The position numbers and the translations under genes were made by a program. From assembly GCA_965224675.1 (NCBI GenBank), contig CBDDAA010000004.1, positions 2,976,001 through 3,040,000 of the forward strand: 64,000 nucleotides of DNA, in the 5' to 3' direction. Every line of letters begins with the position of its first letter. Position 1 is the first letter of the stretch. Below, one piece after another: positions 53,582 through 62,584 of this stretch. The stretch comes from UBA7957 sp965224675. GTDB taxonomy: Bacteria; Pseudomonadota; Gammaproteobacteria; Granulosicoccales; Granulosicoccaceae. The notes under the pieces were generated by a model, which had not been told where the DNA came from, did not search any database, and saw only the letters and a program-made list of their open reading frames with translations.

Positions 53582-54532
53582 TTACATCGCTAATGACTTG
53601 GAAACAGCAGCCAACCCGTCACCACCGTCCATCGACTTGATACCCTGCAACCAACCATCTAAAACTTCAGAATGCGCTTTCAGCCAATTTCTGGCAGCCT
53701 GCTCAGGTTCTTCACCATCATTGAGGATTGCGCCCATGATTTCGTTTTCCATGGCAAGGCTGAATTTTAGATTTTTTAATAATTTGCCCACGTTTTTACA
53801 TTCATCAACATATCCTGCCCGTACATTGGTGTATACCGTAGCACCACCGAGATTGGGACCAAAAAACTCATCACCACCGGCTAAGTACGTCATATCAAAT
53901 TTTGCATTCATCGGGTGGGGCTCCCAACCGAGAAAAACAATTGGCTTGGCTTTTTTCACTGCACGGGCAACTTGAGCGAGCATACCCTGCTCGGATGATT
54001 CCACCACTTCAAATTTCTTCAAACCGAAAGCGTCTTTTTCGATCATATCTAAAATCAGGCGATTGCCGTCATTGCCCGGTTCAATACCGTAAATCTTAGC
54101 ACCCAAGGCGTCCTCAATTTTTGCAATATCACTAAAATCCATCACACCAAGATCAACCGCTGCTTTGTTGACAGCGAGTGTATACTTCGCACCCTCCAGG
54201 TTGATACCAACATTTTCCACCGAGCCATCCTCAAGATAAGGCTTAATATCCGCCTCCATCGTTGGCATCCAGTTTCCAAGAAACACGTCTATATCGTTGT
54301 TTTTTAGTGAGATGTAGGTAACGGGTACCGAGAGAACCTTAATATCAGTCTCATAGCCGAGCGCTTTGAGCACAACAGTAGTAGCCGCTGTGGTCGCGGT
54401 GATATCAGTCCAGCCAACATCAGAAAACCGAACTTTAGAACAGGCCGCATCACCAGCGGCAAATAAGGTCTGGCTGGATAGCAAAACACTAAAGCACATT
54501 AATCCAGCGACAATGATTGGTTTTAAACGCAT
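53582..54532 (-). CDS. choX: Choline ABC transporter substrate-binding protein
   Basis: A 316-residue periplasmic protein. A signal peptide ends at LFAAG. The mature protein starts CSKVRFSDVGWTDITATTAATTVVLKALGYETD, followed by VLSVPVTYISLKNNDIDVFLGNWMPTMEAD, IYGIEPGNDGNR and PIVFLGWEPHPMNAKFDMTYLAGGD, matching ChoX, where aromatic residues form the choline box. It is the first gene of a leftward choX-choW-choV operon. Confidence 0.93.
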   Translation of the reverse strand: MRLKPIIVAGLMCFSVLLSSQTLFAAGDAACSKVRFSDVGWTDITATTAATTVVLKALGYETDIKVLSVPVTYISLKNNDIDVFLGNWMPTMEADIKPYLEDGSVENVGINLEGAKYTLAVNKAAVDLGVMDFSDIAKIEDALGAKIYGIEPGNDGNRLILDMIEKDAFGLKKFEVVESSEQGMLAQVARAVKKAKPIVFLGWEPHPMNAKFDMTYLAGGDEFFGPNLGGATVYTNVRAGYVDECKNVGKLLKNLKFSLAMENEIMGAILNDGEEPEQAARNWLKAHSEVLDGWLQGIKSMDGGDGLAAVSKSLAM

Positions 54533-54751
54533 GGTTCTTCCCCCATTTGTTAGTTAAATGGACCTCCTGCCCCGCATAAACGTATTTTTCCTGTCACTCA
54601 TAGTGCCAGAAAATAAAGTTTCAGGCGATGCTAATTTAACTAAAAATCTATTGACAAGAATTTGATTCAAGCCAGCCAAACCAAAATAAAATAAAATACT
54701 GCGCAAAAGGCAGTGCCTTGCAGAGTAGATGTGAATTAGTAGATATGAAAA

Positions 54752-54789
54752 ATAAAGGCACCCTGTTCATATGAACAGGGTGCCTTTAT
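54752..54789 (-). terminator. 38-bp palindromic intrinsic terminator after cytochrome P460
   Basis: ATAAAGGCACCCTGTTCAT and its exact complement form a 19-bp stem with no spacer. On the minus strand the stem ends TTTATTTTTC, giving a T-tract. It lies 63 bp after the P460 stop and separates it from choX downstream. Confidence 0.8.
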
Positions 54790-54852
54790 GCGGAGTACGT
54801 GTGCAAAAATCCTGCTTCCATTAGATATTGCAGGATTCGTACATTTTGACTG

Positions 54853-55392
54853 TTAATTCGTAAAAATGTAGTCACCGCCTGGTGCTGCCTGGTGACAAGC
54901 AATACAACCTTTGGGTTTACCTTTAGCGACACGACCTGCCAGCTGCATACCCTTTGGATTTTTATCAAGACTACCGTCCGCCTTAAACTTGGCCCAGAAC
55001 CAATCCTGGTTGTCAGCATCATAACCGGCTTCGCGTTTGTACATCACGGTCACTGCCTTCAAATATTTGGCGGCATCGGCTTTTACACTGTCTATTGATA
55101 CGCCTTCACCACCAAAGTTTTTCTTCACTATTATTGTACCTGTATGATCACCCATTGTTAGTTCAGATGTGGAGTTGGTGAGAACGGCACCATGAGGGTG
55201 AACACCTTTATAAGGTGCGTTGTTACTGGCCGGATCTCCAACCAACTTTGCCTCACCCATGGCTGACCATAATTTTTCTGCGTAAGCAACACTATCAGGA
55301 CCACTGAAATCCATCATATCTGAGCCAGCCACTGCGGCAACGGATACGGCAATTGCTGATGCTGCAGTCAGGGGTAGAAATATTTTTCTCAT
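54853..55392 (-). CDS. Cytochrome P460-family c-type haem protein
   Basis: A 179-residue periplasmic protein. A signal peptide ends near VAAVAG. One haem-binding CxxCH is near the C-terminus (GCIACHQAAPGGDYIF), the position found in cytochromes P460 and c'-beta. The region AVTVMYKREAGYDADNQDWFWAKFKADG matches the family and contains a Lys that could form the characteristic lysine-haem crosslink; which Lys cannot be fixed by eye. P460 proteins oxidise hydroxylamine or bind NO; c'-beta relatives bind NO only. The PQQ-type propeller gene is upstream, 21 bp away, so both may be expressed together. Confidence 0.82.
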   Translation of the reverse strand: MRKIFLPLTAASAIAVSVAAVAGSDMMDFSGPDSVAYAEKLWSAMGEAKLVGDPASNNAPYKGVHPHGAVLTNSTSELTMGDHTGTIIVKKNFGGEGVSIDSVKADAAKYLKAVTVMYKREAGYDADNQDWFWAKFKADGSLDKNPKGMQLAGRVAKGKPKGCIACHQAAPGGDYIFTN

Positions 55393-55413
55393 TGTTTTAA
55401 CCTCACTATGTGT

Positions 55414-56478
55414 TTATCGATTTGTTGGTTTAGTTGGGTAGGTCAGCAATACAGGTTGTAAGTCGGTATTGGAATTCGAAGCAATCACAACACGACTAAG
55501 CTGACCGGAAGAAGCAACCAATAACAGCTGCTTATCCCGCAGGATAGGTGCAAAAGAAGACTGAGCAGACAGCTGTGATTGATGCAGAACAGCGCCTGTC
55601 GCCAGCTCAAAAACAAGAAATTTACCTGCCTGATTCACCGCGGCAAGGATTAAAGTATCCAGCGAAAGTTTGAAATTGGGTGTCTGAAACGGTTTGTGTG
55701 ACCAGATCTGTTCACCCGATCTGGCACTGCGCACAGTAATCGTTCCATCCATTGTGGCTTCGATGAGCTTATCACCTGCGCTGAGGACACGAAAAACAGG
55801 TGCAACGGTATTCGCTTTCCATAGCGGTTTTCCGGTTTCCGGATCCATTGCCAACGTCTTGTTAGCAAATGTACTCACGATTAATTGCTCGTCATCAGAT
55901 ATCAGAGGCTGATAGACGGGTTCTTGCCCTAATTCGAATTTCCCAAGAATCGCACCATCATCTTTAGCCAACACGTGCATCTTGTGATCCTGACCCACCA
56001 CGGTAAGGCTTTTACTATGACCTGTTGTAGAGTAAAGCCAGCCCGAGCCAATGTTTCTTGACCATCGCTGATGGCCAGTCTGTTTGTCTATGCGTGAAAC
56101 CAGGCCTTTTTCGCCTGATATAAATACGGAATTTTTATCAATGGTTGGTGGAAAAATAGGCACATCAAAGGTTATTTTCCATCTGACAGCACCCGTTCGG
56201 GGGTGATAGTTTGTCAATAATCGAGCATCGCTTATGATCAGGGCATTATCATCAAGATAAAACTCATTACCATCACCCGCCAGTTTTATCGACCATAATA
56301 AATAGCCGTTATCCGCATCAACGCAACTCAGGTTGCGATTAGCGATGCATATCGTATTGGCATTGTGGGCTGGATTTACGCTTTGGTTTTGCGTAAATCC
56401 AGAGGCAACTGATACTAAAGGTATAAATATCCAAAGCAATGCGCCAATTCCGTACCCTGGGAATTTGTAGCTACTCAT
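55414..56478 (-). CDS. Exported PQQ-like beta-propeller protein
   Basis: A 354-residue protein. A membrane or signal segment (IGALLWIFIPLVSVASGF) starts it. The rest is a seven- or eight-bladed propeller of PQQ-type repeats with the A-x-D-x-x-x-G-x-x-x-W motif: NLSCVDADNGYLLWSIKL, NYHPRTGAVRWKITF, RIDKQTGHQRWSRN, AMDPETGKPLWKAN, VRSARSGEQIWSH. No catalytic PQQ residues are visible, so it is more like BamB-type scaffolds than a dehydrogenase. The P460 gene follows by 21 bp, suggesting a shared periplasmic function that cannot be specified. Confidence 0.78.
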   Translation of the reverse strand: MSSYKFPGYGIGALLWIFIPLVSVASGFTQNQSVNPAHNANTICIANRNLSCVDADNGYLLWSIKLAGDGNEFYLDDNALIISDARLLTNYHPRTGAVRWKITFDVPIFPPTIDKNSVFISGEKGLVSRIDKQTGHQRWSRNIGSGWLYSTTGHSKSLTVVGQDHKMHVLAKDDGAILGKFELGQEPVYQPLISDDEQLIVSTFANKTLAMDPETGKPLWKANTVAPVFRVLSAGDKLIEATMDGTITVRSARSGEQIWSHKPFQTPNFKLSLDTLILAAVNQAGKFLVFELATGAVLHQSQLSAQSSFAPILRDKQLLLVASSGQLSRVVIASNSNTDLQPVLLTYPTKPTNR

Positions 56479-56714
56479 GCTGCATTAGTATCCCGAACAC
56501 TTTATAAGTTCAAATTAGTTTTGTATTAATAATTGAAAATAAAAAACCACATAAATACCGCAAAAAATAGCATAAAGATCCGCTTACCGTCGATAGTTAC
56601 GCGCTCGATAAATTATTGCAGGCATCTTCAGGAATACAAAATGCAGCGAAGATTCGAAAAACTTCAGCCACTCCTTTTGTATATAAACGCTTTCCAGATA
56701 TTTTAATATTATGA

Positions 56715-58109
56715 CTATAAACGGTTCAAACCATTCAATGCCGCTACCCGGTAAGCCTCTGCCATAGTTGGATAATTAAATGTAGTTTCAGTGAAATACC
56801 TGATTGTGTTTGCACTTCCTTTTTGATACATAATTGCCTGTCCAATATGAATAATCTCTGCAGCTGATTCACCAAAACAATGGATACCCAGGATCTGCAA
56901 TGTGTTACGATGAAACAGAATTTTTAACATACCGACTGTCTGATCTGTTATTTGCGCACGTGCAATACTTTTAAATTCAGCCAGACCCACTTCGTAGGGA
57001 ATTTTCTCCTCTGTCAGCATCGCTTCAGATTTGCCGACAGAACTGATCTCCGGACTTGTATATATACCTGTTGGGAAACTTTGTATCAGTCGCCAGTCAC
57101 TCCTGCCCTTGACGATTAAATTGCCTACAAAACGACCTTGGTCATAACTTGCGCTTGCCAGACCCGGCGCCCCCACAACATCCCCAATTGCATAAATATG
57201 CACTTGAGAGGTTTGATATTGCTCATTAATTTCAATTTGCTCACGATGATTAACTTCAATCCCTAATTTGGAAAGTTGCAGTTTTCGAGCGTTTCCCGAT
57301 CGACCATTCGCCCAAAGCAATACATCGCTTTTCAGTTGTTTGCCCGATTCACAAAAAACGGTAATACCACTGTCATCAGCCTGTACTTTTTCGTAGGTTT
57401 CATTATGACGGATCACCACACCTTGTTCACGTAAATGGTAGCTCAGCGCATCTGTAATTTCGGTATCCAGAAACGACAATAGACGATCCCGTGTATTAAT
57501 AAGATTGACTTTCACGTCCAAGTTGCAAAAAATCGATGCGTATTCACAACCGATCACACCCGCACCATAAATTGTAATAACCCGTGGTGTATGCGCCAGT
57601 GAAAGTACACTGTCACTATCGACGACTAACGAATGTTTAAAATCGACATCTGCCGGTTGGTAAGGCCGGGAGCCGGTTGCAATAACAATATAATCTGCGC
57701 TAACTGTTTTACTCACCTTTTCAGCATCCAGGATTTCAACACGATGCTCATCAACAAACTGCGCCTGACCCTTGAGAATTTCAACCTGATTGCGCCAATA
57801 ATGACGAAAACGTGTATTCACTTGCTTCTGAATCACTTGGTTCGCAGCAATTAGTAATTGTGGATAATCGACGCTTAACTGCTCACTGATTTGCTGAAAA
57901 AGTGGATTTTTCCGATAAGCGAGAAGCGTCTGGATACTGTGGCGAAGTGCTTTGCTAGGAATCGTTCCCCAATGTGTACAGCCACCGCCAACTTGATCGT
58001 GTTTCTCTATTACCGCAACTTTCAGTCCGGCTTTTACCAATCGCATGGCCGCACCTTCGCCGGCCGGACCACTACCGATAATCAGCGCATTGTAATCTCT
58101 ATTACTCAT
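56715..58109 (-). CDS. sthA: Soluble pyridine nucleotide transhydrogenase
   Basis: 464 residues from the preferred ATG at 58109 (MSNRDYNALIIGSGPAGEGAAM), which has GGGAAT upstream. An open frame continues upstream through an ATG in the terminal repeat of the MITE-like element, adding 12 residues, but that extension is not family-like. FAD-binding GSGPAGEGAAMRL, the SthA-type GGGCTHWGTIPSKALRHS (only one cysteine, not the CxxxxC disulphide), NAD-binding IYGAGVIGCEYASIFCNL and C-terminal HCFGESAAEIIHIGQAIM identify it. It equilibrates NADPH and NADH. It is transcribed leftward from immediately beside the element. Confidence 0.93.
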   Translation of the reverse strand: MSNRDYNALIIGSGPAGEGAAMRLVKAGLKVAVIEKHDQVGGGCTHWGTIPSKALRHSIQTLLAYRKNPLFQQISEQLSVDYPQLLIAANQVIQKQVNTRFRHYWRNQVEILKGQAQFVDEHRVEILDAEKVSKTVSADYIVIATGSRPYQPADVDFKHSLVVDSDSVLSLAHTPRVITIYGAGVIGCEYASIFCNLDVKVNLINTRDRLLSFLDTEITDALSYHLREQGVVIRHNETYEKVQADDSGITVFCESGKQLKSDVLLWANGRSGNARKLQLSKLGIEVNHREQIEINEQYQTSQVHIYAIGDVVGAPGLASASYDQGRFVGNLIVKGRSDWRLIQSFPTGIYTSPEISSVGKSEAMLTEEKIPYEVGLAEFKSIARAQITDQTVGMLKILFHRNTLQILGIHCFGESAAEIIHIGQAIMYQKGSANTIRYFTETTFNYPTMAEAYRVAALNGLNRL

Positions 58110-58128
58110 TCTATTCCCAAGTGAATAA

Positions 58129-58442
58129 CTAGTGTAGTGATTCATATAAAGTGTACAGTTAGAAAGCCAGTAAAGACGCGAGTGCAAGGCGCGGACCGCA
58201 GGGAATGGCGAGTCCTTTTCAAGGGCCGTAACACCGCAATCGCGTTTTTACTGGCTTCCCGTAGGGCCAGCCGAGAGAGGCCATCCGCGGTGTTGCGCCC
58301 TCTTGAGATAGAATGCTAACCCGGGCGAGGACGCGCCTCGGCTTTGGCTCCAGGCGCCGCCTACCTCCCCATCCATGGGGTCGTAACGGCTGACCTCTCT
58401 CGGCTCGTTTAACTGTGCACTTTATATGAATCACTACACTAG
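58129..58442. mobile_element. MITE-like inverted-repeat element, copy 2 (about 314 bp)
   Basis: Terminal repeats of about 34 nt: CTAGTGTAGTGATTCATATA... (58129-58162) and its near-complement ...TTTATATGAATCACTACACTAG (58409-58442). The interior has no protein gene and carries an extra block of about 110 bp absent from copy 1. Shared interior stretches include GTAACACCGCAATCGCGTTT and CGAGAGAGG. It lies 19 bp upstream of the sthA start, just as copy 1 lies upstream of choV. CTAG occurs at both outer ends. Confidence 0.85.
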
Positions 58443-58770
58443 GTTAAGGATGTTGCGAATATTTGCCGCAGGTAAGCCCGGATTTTAAGAAACGGCAGCA
58501 TAACCGAAATGGACTGATAATTCGCCAACAAATAATTTTACATTGACAGGTTAAGTAAAATGATTAGAAAATCCAGCCCAAAGCGGGTAATTCTGTTTCT
58601 GAAACTACCCGCGGGAAAGTCAAATCAGCAAAATTTTAATGCAGGCATTAAATTGTTTGAATTCACAGAATAAAAAACAATTCGGGCTATTTTTCAAAAA
58701 AGGTACATAATTAATGGTAAATTCTTTTCAAAACAAAGAGATGGTTGGTTAGTTGCTTATTAAAGCGTCT

Positions 58771-58910
58771 TAACAGCCTGTTGAAAGAATCTCTGATAGA
58801 TGCCAAGCAAGGCAAAATCAAGCAAAAAAGCGCAGTTTACACGGTGTAAATACGTATTTTGAGCCTGGTTTTAACGCCGCATGGTCCATCAGGGAGTTCA
58901 ACAGACTTTA
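58771..58910. repeat. Possible short inverted-repeat element before the UbiA gene
   Basis: TAACAGCCTGTTGAAAG (58771-58787) and AGTTCAACAGACTTTA (58895-58910) are approximate inverted repeats flanking about 110 bp. A palindrome TTTACAC-G-GTGTAAA lies within. I recall similar AACAGCCTGTTGAA-flanked repeats in other gammaproteobacteria. The 330 bp to its left, after the MITE-like element, hold nothing recognised. Confidence 0.35.
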
Positions 58911-58938
58911 GACCAAGCCATAGGATGTACCTCAGTCA

Positions 58939-60363
58939 GTGAATGTAAAAAACTCAAAAATACCACTAGCCATCGACCTTGACGGCACCTTGGTCAGATC
59001 TGATCTGCTTGTCGAGTCCATTTGCGTACTGATTAAAACCAAACCGCTTATCGCCTTACTCATGCCATTCTGGTTATTCAAGGGCAAAGCGTGGTTCAAA
59101 GCCCAAATCGCCCGACACACTCATTTAAGCGCAAAACTGCTGCCGGTAAACACTGACTTTATCACCTACCTTAACACCCAGCAGAACCGGCCTAAAATAC
59201 TCGCCACTGCCAGCAATGAAAAATTTGCCAGCAATATAGCCCGGCACTTTGGTTTTGACGATTATCTGGCAAGTACAGACACAGTCAACATGGCCGGTAA
59301 AACCAAACAACAACATTTAGTCGATAAATATGGTGAAGGCCAATTTGACTACGCAGGCGATACCGCAACTGATATTCCGGTTTGGCAATCAGCACGCAAT
59401 GCAATTTTAGTAAATTGTGATCGTCGATTGCAGAAAAAACTATCAAAGCACGTTAATTTCAGCCAGGTAATGGATACCTCGGATCCTTCCCTTTTAAACT
59501 ATCTCAAGGCCATGCGTGTTCATCAATGGTTGAAAAACCTGCTGATATTCATCCCGCTTCTGGTGGCCCACCGGGTTGATGACAGCATGGCAATTCTCAA
59601 TACACTGTTGGCGTTTTTTGCCTTCAGCCTTGTTGCATCAAGCGTTTATATTCTTAACGATCTTTTTGATCTGCCTGACGATAGACTGCACCCGAATAAA
59701 CGCAAAAGACCCATAGCTTCAGGTGCAATACCGATCAAGCACGCTTTGTTTATGTTGCCTTTATTACTACTGGCGGCAGCGATGGTAACCGCGATTACGC
59801 TGTCGTGGAAACTGGCATTGGTGCTGGGCTTTTATTACCTGTTGACACTAATGTACTCCCTGTTCCTAAAGACAGCTGTGTTACTGGATGTGCAAATATT
59901 AGCCGTCTTTTATACTTTGCGCCTGATCGCGGGTGCAGCGGTTATACAAGTCACACCCTCATTTTGGTTATTGGCTTTTTCCATGTCCATATTTCTGAGC
60001 CTGGCGATTGCCAAGCGCTATACAGGTTTACTGGTTAGAAAAAATGCCGGGCAAAAACCTGCTTCCAGGCGTGGCTACAGCCTGGAGGATCTGCCCATTC
60101 TGCAGGCTTTTGGAATTGCCTCAGGCTATGTATCTGTACTGGTATTGGCGCTATATGTAAATAGTGCAGGCATATCAGGGCTATATAGTCATCCGATCTA
60201 TTTATGGATGTTATGCCCTGCGGTACTGTTCTGGATCAGCCGTGTCTGGGTAACAGTACACCGGGGTGCCATGCACGATGACCCTCTTATATTTGCAACG
60301 ACAGACAGAGCCAGCCAAATAACTGCAGTGGCCATGGTCGCCGCCACCTACCTTGCCATATAG
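58939..60363 (+). CDS. HAD-phosphatase/UbiA-prenyltransferase fusion (DPPR synthase-like)
   Basis: A 474-residue protein from a GTG start. The N-terminal 190 residues form an HAD phosphatase: LAIDLDGTLVRSD (motif I), TASNEKFA (motif II) and YAGDTATDIPVW (motif IV). The remainder (about 195-474) is a membrane UbiA prenyltransferase with MRVHQWLKNLLIFIPLL, the first aspartate motif NDLFDLPDDRLHPNKRKRPI and the second near LDVQILAVFYTLRLIAG. UbiA proteins of this subgroup transfer phosphoribose to decaprenyl phosphate, and the phosphatase then removes the 5-phosphate. A DprE1-like oxidase and a DprE2-like reductase follow, completing the pathway. Confidence 0.84.
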   Translation: MNVKNSKIPLAIDLDGTLVRSDLLVESICVLIKTKPLIALLMPFWLFKGKAWFKAQIARHTHLSAKLLPVNTDFITYLNTQQNRPKILATASNEKFASNIARHFGFDDYLASTDTVNMAGKTKQQHLVDKYGEGQFDYAGDTATDIPVWQSARNAILVNCDRRLQKKLSKHVNFSQVMDTSDPSLLNYLKAMRVHQWLKNLLIFIPLLVAHRVDDSMAILNTLLAFFAFSLVASSVYILNDLFDLPDDRLHPNKRKRPIASGAIPIKHALFMLPLLLLAAAMVTAITLSWKLALVLGFYYLLTLMYSLFLKTAVLLDVQILAVFYTLRLIAGAAVIQVTPSFWLLAFSMSIFLSLAIAKRYTGLLVRKNAGQKPASRRGYSLEDLPILQAFGIASGYVSVLVLALYVNSAGISGLYSHPIYLWMLCPAVLFWISRVWVTVHRGAMHDDPLIFATTDRASQITAVAMVAATYLAI

Positions 60364-60456
60364 TCAAGTGTAGACCATTAATGATCATTCTAATCTTTTA
60401 TAATACAGAGGTTATTCCAGATACTATCAGTTTAAACACTGAGGATTTTCCTGATA

Positions 60457-61764
60457 ATGGCTGACTCCTATTCATCATGGGGAAATTATCCCGATGCGAA
60501 GCAAAACATACACCGGCCGAACTGGCGCCATAAAAATCTTTTCCCAACCTCTGAAAAATTCAAACTACCCCGCGGTAATGGTCGCAGTTATGGCGACAGC
60601 CCCCTGAATGACCAGGGAATACTGGTTGATATTCGACAGCTGAATCGATTTATTCGCTTTGACAGTGAGGCGGGATTGCTTGAATGCGAAGCCGGTGTTC
60701 TGCTCGGCGATATACTGGATCTGATTGAACCCAAGGGCTGGTTTTTAGCTGTTACACCGGGAACTAAATTTGTCACTGTTGCGGGTGCAATAGCCAATGA
60801 CGTACATGGTAAAAATCACCATGTGCGCGGCTGCTTTTCACACCATGTAGAATCTTTTGAGCTTTGCCGCAGTGACGGCAGTCGTCTCATCTGTAGTGAA
60901 AGCGAAAATTCACTATGGTATAAGGCAACCATTGGTGGCCTGGGTTTAACCGGAATAATCAGTAAGGTAACGCTCACTTTAATGCAAATTAAAAGCACCT
61001 CAATAAATTCAGAATCCATCCGTATGCAGAGCCTTGGCGATTTTTTTACAATCAATGAAGACTCTAACAACGATTATGAATACACCGTAGCATGGGTTGA
61101 TTGTCTGGCTAGAGGAAAATCACAGGGTCGTGGTTTATATATGCGCGGTAACCATTCCAACGACCCTGTCAGAGGGATTAAAACATCGGGCACAAGCAAG
61201 CTTTCCATACCCGTGACATTACCGTTTTCAGCGGTAAACAGGCTATCTTTACGAGTCCTCAATACACTCTATTACTACAAACAATGGCAACCGCAGGTAC
61301 AAACGATACAATCCAGAGATGCATTTTTTTATCCACTCGATGGTATATTACATTGGAATCGGTTATACGGACACAAGGGGTTTTTGCAGTATCAGTGCGT
61401 AATTCCCAATGACCATGCGCCAGAGGCAATAGCCGAATTATTAGCGAAAATAGCGCAAGCGGGTACAGGTTCTTTCCTGCTGGTGCTGAAAGCCTTTGGT
61501 GACATTCCGTCAAAGGGCCTGTTATCATTCGCCCGCCAAGGTGTCACATTAGCCATGGATTTCCCTTTTCGGGGTGAAAAGACTTTGCAGTTGTTAACTC
61601 AACTCGATGCTGTTACGGCAAATGCCGGTGGCGCTGTATACCCGGCAAAAGATGCGCGCATGAGCGGCGCGCACTTTAAGCAATGGTATGCAAATTGGCA
61701 GGATTTTTTACAATACAAAGACCCGGAAATATCGTCCAGTTTCTGGCGACGAGTGATGCAATAA
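60457..61764 (+). CDS. FAD-linked oxidase, DprE1-like
   Basis: A 435-residue flavoprotein of the PCMH (VAO) fold. FAD-binding motifs: LPRGNGRSYGDSPLND, LGDILDLIEPKGWFLAVTPGTKFVTVAGAIANDVHGKNHHVRGCFSHHVESFELCR and TIGGLGLTGIISKVTL. The C-terminal AKDARMSGAHFKQWYANW is conserved in the family. Homologues oxidise decaprenyl-phospho-ribose at C2 as half of the epimerisation to arabinose. The SDR partner begins 2 bp after its stop, and the prenyltransferase precedes it by 93 bp, so the three form an operon. Confidence 0.88.
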   Translation: MADSYSSWGNYPDAKQNIHRPNWRHKNLFPTSEKFKLPRGNGRSYGDSPLNDQGILVDIRQLNRFIRFDSEAGLLECEAGVLLGDILDLIEPKGWFLAVTPGTKFVTVAGAIANDVHGKNHHVRGCFSHHVESFELCRSDGSRLICSESENSLWYKATIGGLGLTGIISKVTLTLMQIKSTSINSESIRMQSLGDFFTINEDSNNDYEYTVAWVDCLARGKSQGRGLYMRGNHSNDPVRGIKTSGTSKLSIPVTLPFSAVNRLSLRVLNTLYYYKQWQPQVQTIQSRDAFFYPLDGILHWNRLYGHKGFLQYQCVIPNDHAPEAIAELLAKIAQAGTGSFLLVLKAFGDIPSKGLLSFARQGVTLAMDFPFRGEKTLQLLTQLDAVTANAGGAVYPAKDARMSGAHFKQWYANWQDFLQYKDPEISSSFWRRVMQ

Positions 61765-61766
61765 TC

Positions 61767-62504
61767 ATGAATTCAGTTCTTATTATCGGCGCGACCTCCG
61801 CCATCGCACAAAGCACAGCAAAGTTGTATGCAGACAATAACTGTAAGCTGTATCTTTTAGCCAGGGATAATGAAAAACTTAAGATTATAAGCGACGATTT
61901 GAATACTCGTGGCGCTAAAGCGGTTCAGTTTGCATTACTTGACATGAACGACCTTGAGCAACACGAGCGTGTCATTCAAGCAGTCAGTGATTTTCTTGGT
62001 CACATCGACCTTGCATTATTGGCATATGGAACACTGCCTGATCAGTCGCTTTGTGAAGAAAACCCCAGTCATCTACAACACGCCTTACAAACCAATGCCA
62101 ATAGTACCATCGTATTTATATCACAGCTTGCAAGAATATTTGAAACTCAAAAAGACGGTACACTGGCAATTATCACATCGGTTGCAGGTGATCGCGGCAG
62201 GCAATCCAATTATGTCTACGGCGCTGCCAAAGCGGCGGTTTCAACCTACCTCTCGGGCCTTAGAAACAGTTTGTATCAGTCAGGCGTCAACGTGCTGGAT
62301 ATTCGTCCTGGATTTGTTGATACCCCTATGACCGCGCAGTTTAAAAAAGGTTTGTTGTGGGCGCAGCCCGAGACAATTGCCAATGGCATTGTGAAGGCTG
62401 TTCAAAAGCGAAAAAGTGTGGTTTATCTACCCTTTTTCTGGCGCCCGGTTATGTGGCTTATTTGTCGTATTCCTGAGCCAATCTTCAAGCGGCTCTCACT
62501 TTAA
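61767..62504 (+). CDS. Short-chain dehydrogenase, DprE2-like
   Basis: 245 residues from the ATG at 61767 (MNSVLIIGATSAIAQSTAKLYA), directly after the upstream stop; a longer overlapping frame from 61683 is not used. NAD-binding IIGATSAIAQSTA replaces the usual TGxxxGxG. The catalytic Ser-Tyr-Lys lies in ITSVAGDRGRQSNYVYGAAKAAVSTYLSGLRNSL. DprE2 reduces the keto intermediate made by DprE1. C-terminal residues include a hydrophobic segment (FFWRPVMWLICRIP) that may contact the membrane. Last gene of the operon. Confidence 0.88.
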   Translation: MNSVLIIGATSAIAQSTAKLYADNNCKLYLLARDNEKLKIISDDLNTRGAKAVQFALLDMNDLEQHERVIQAVSDFLGHIDLALLAYGTLPDQSLCEENPSHLQHALQTNANSTIVFISQLARIFETQKDGTLAIITSVAGDRGRQSNYVYGAAKAAVSTYLSGLRNSLYQSGVNVLDIRPGFVDTPMTAQFKKGLLWAQPETIANGIVKAVQKRKSVVYLPFFWRPVMWLICRIPEPIFKRLSL

Positions 62505-62584
62505 CGCCAAGCCACGGGGATCAACAAGTCAATCCTGTGATAGAAAATGACAGGTAGGCACTGAGTAAACCCATCCTTTATCTT

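Noticed and set aside
58219..58434. An Arg-rich 71-codon frame inside MITE copy 2
   Set aside because: It lies within the inverted-repeat element, is absent from copy 1 and has repeat-derived composition.
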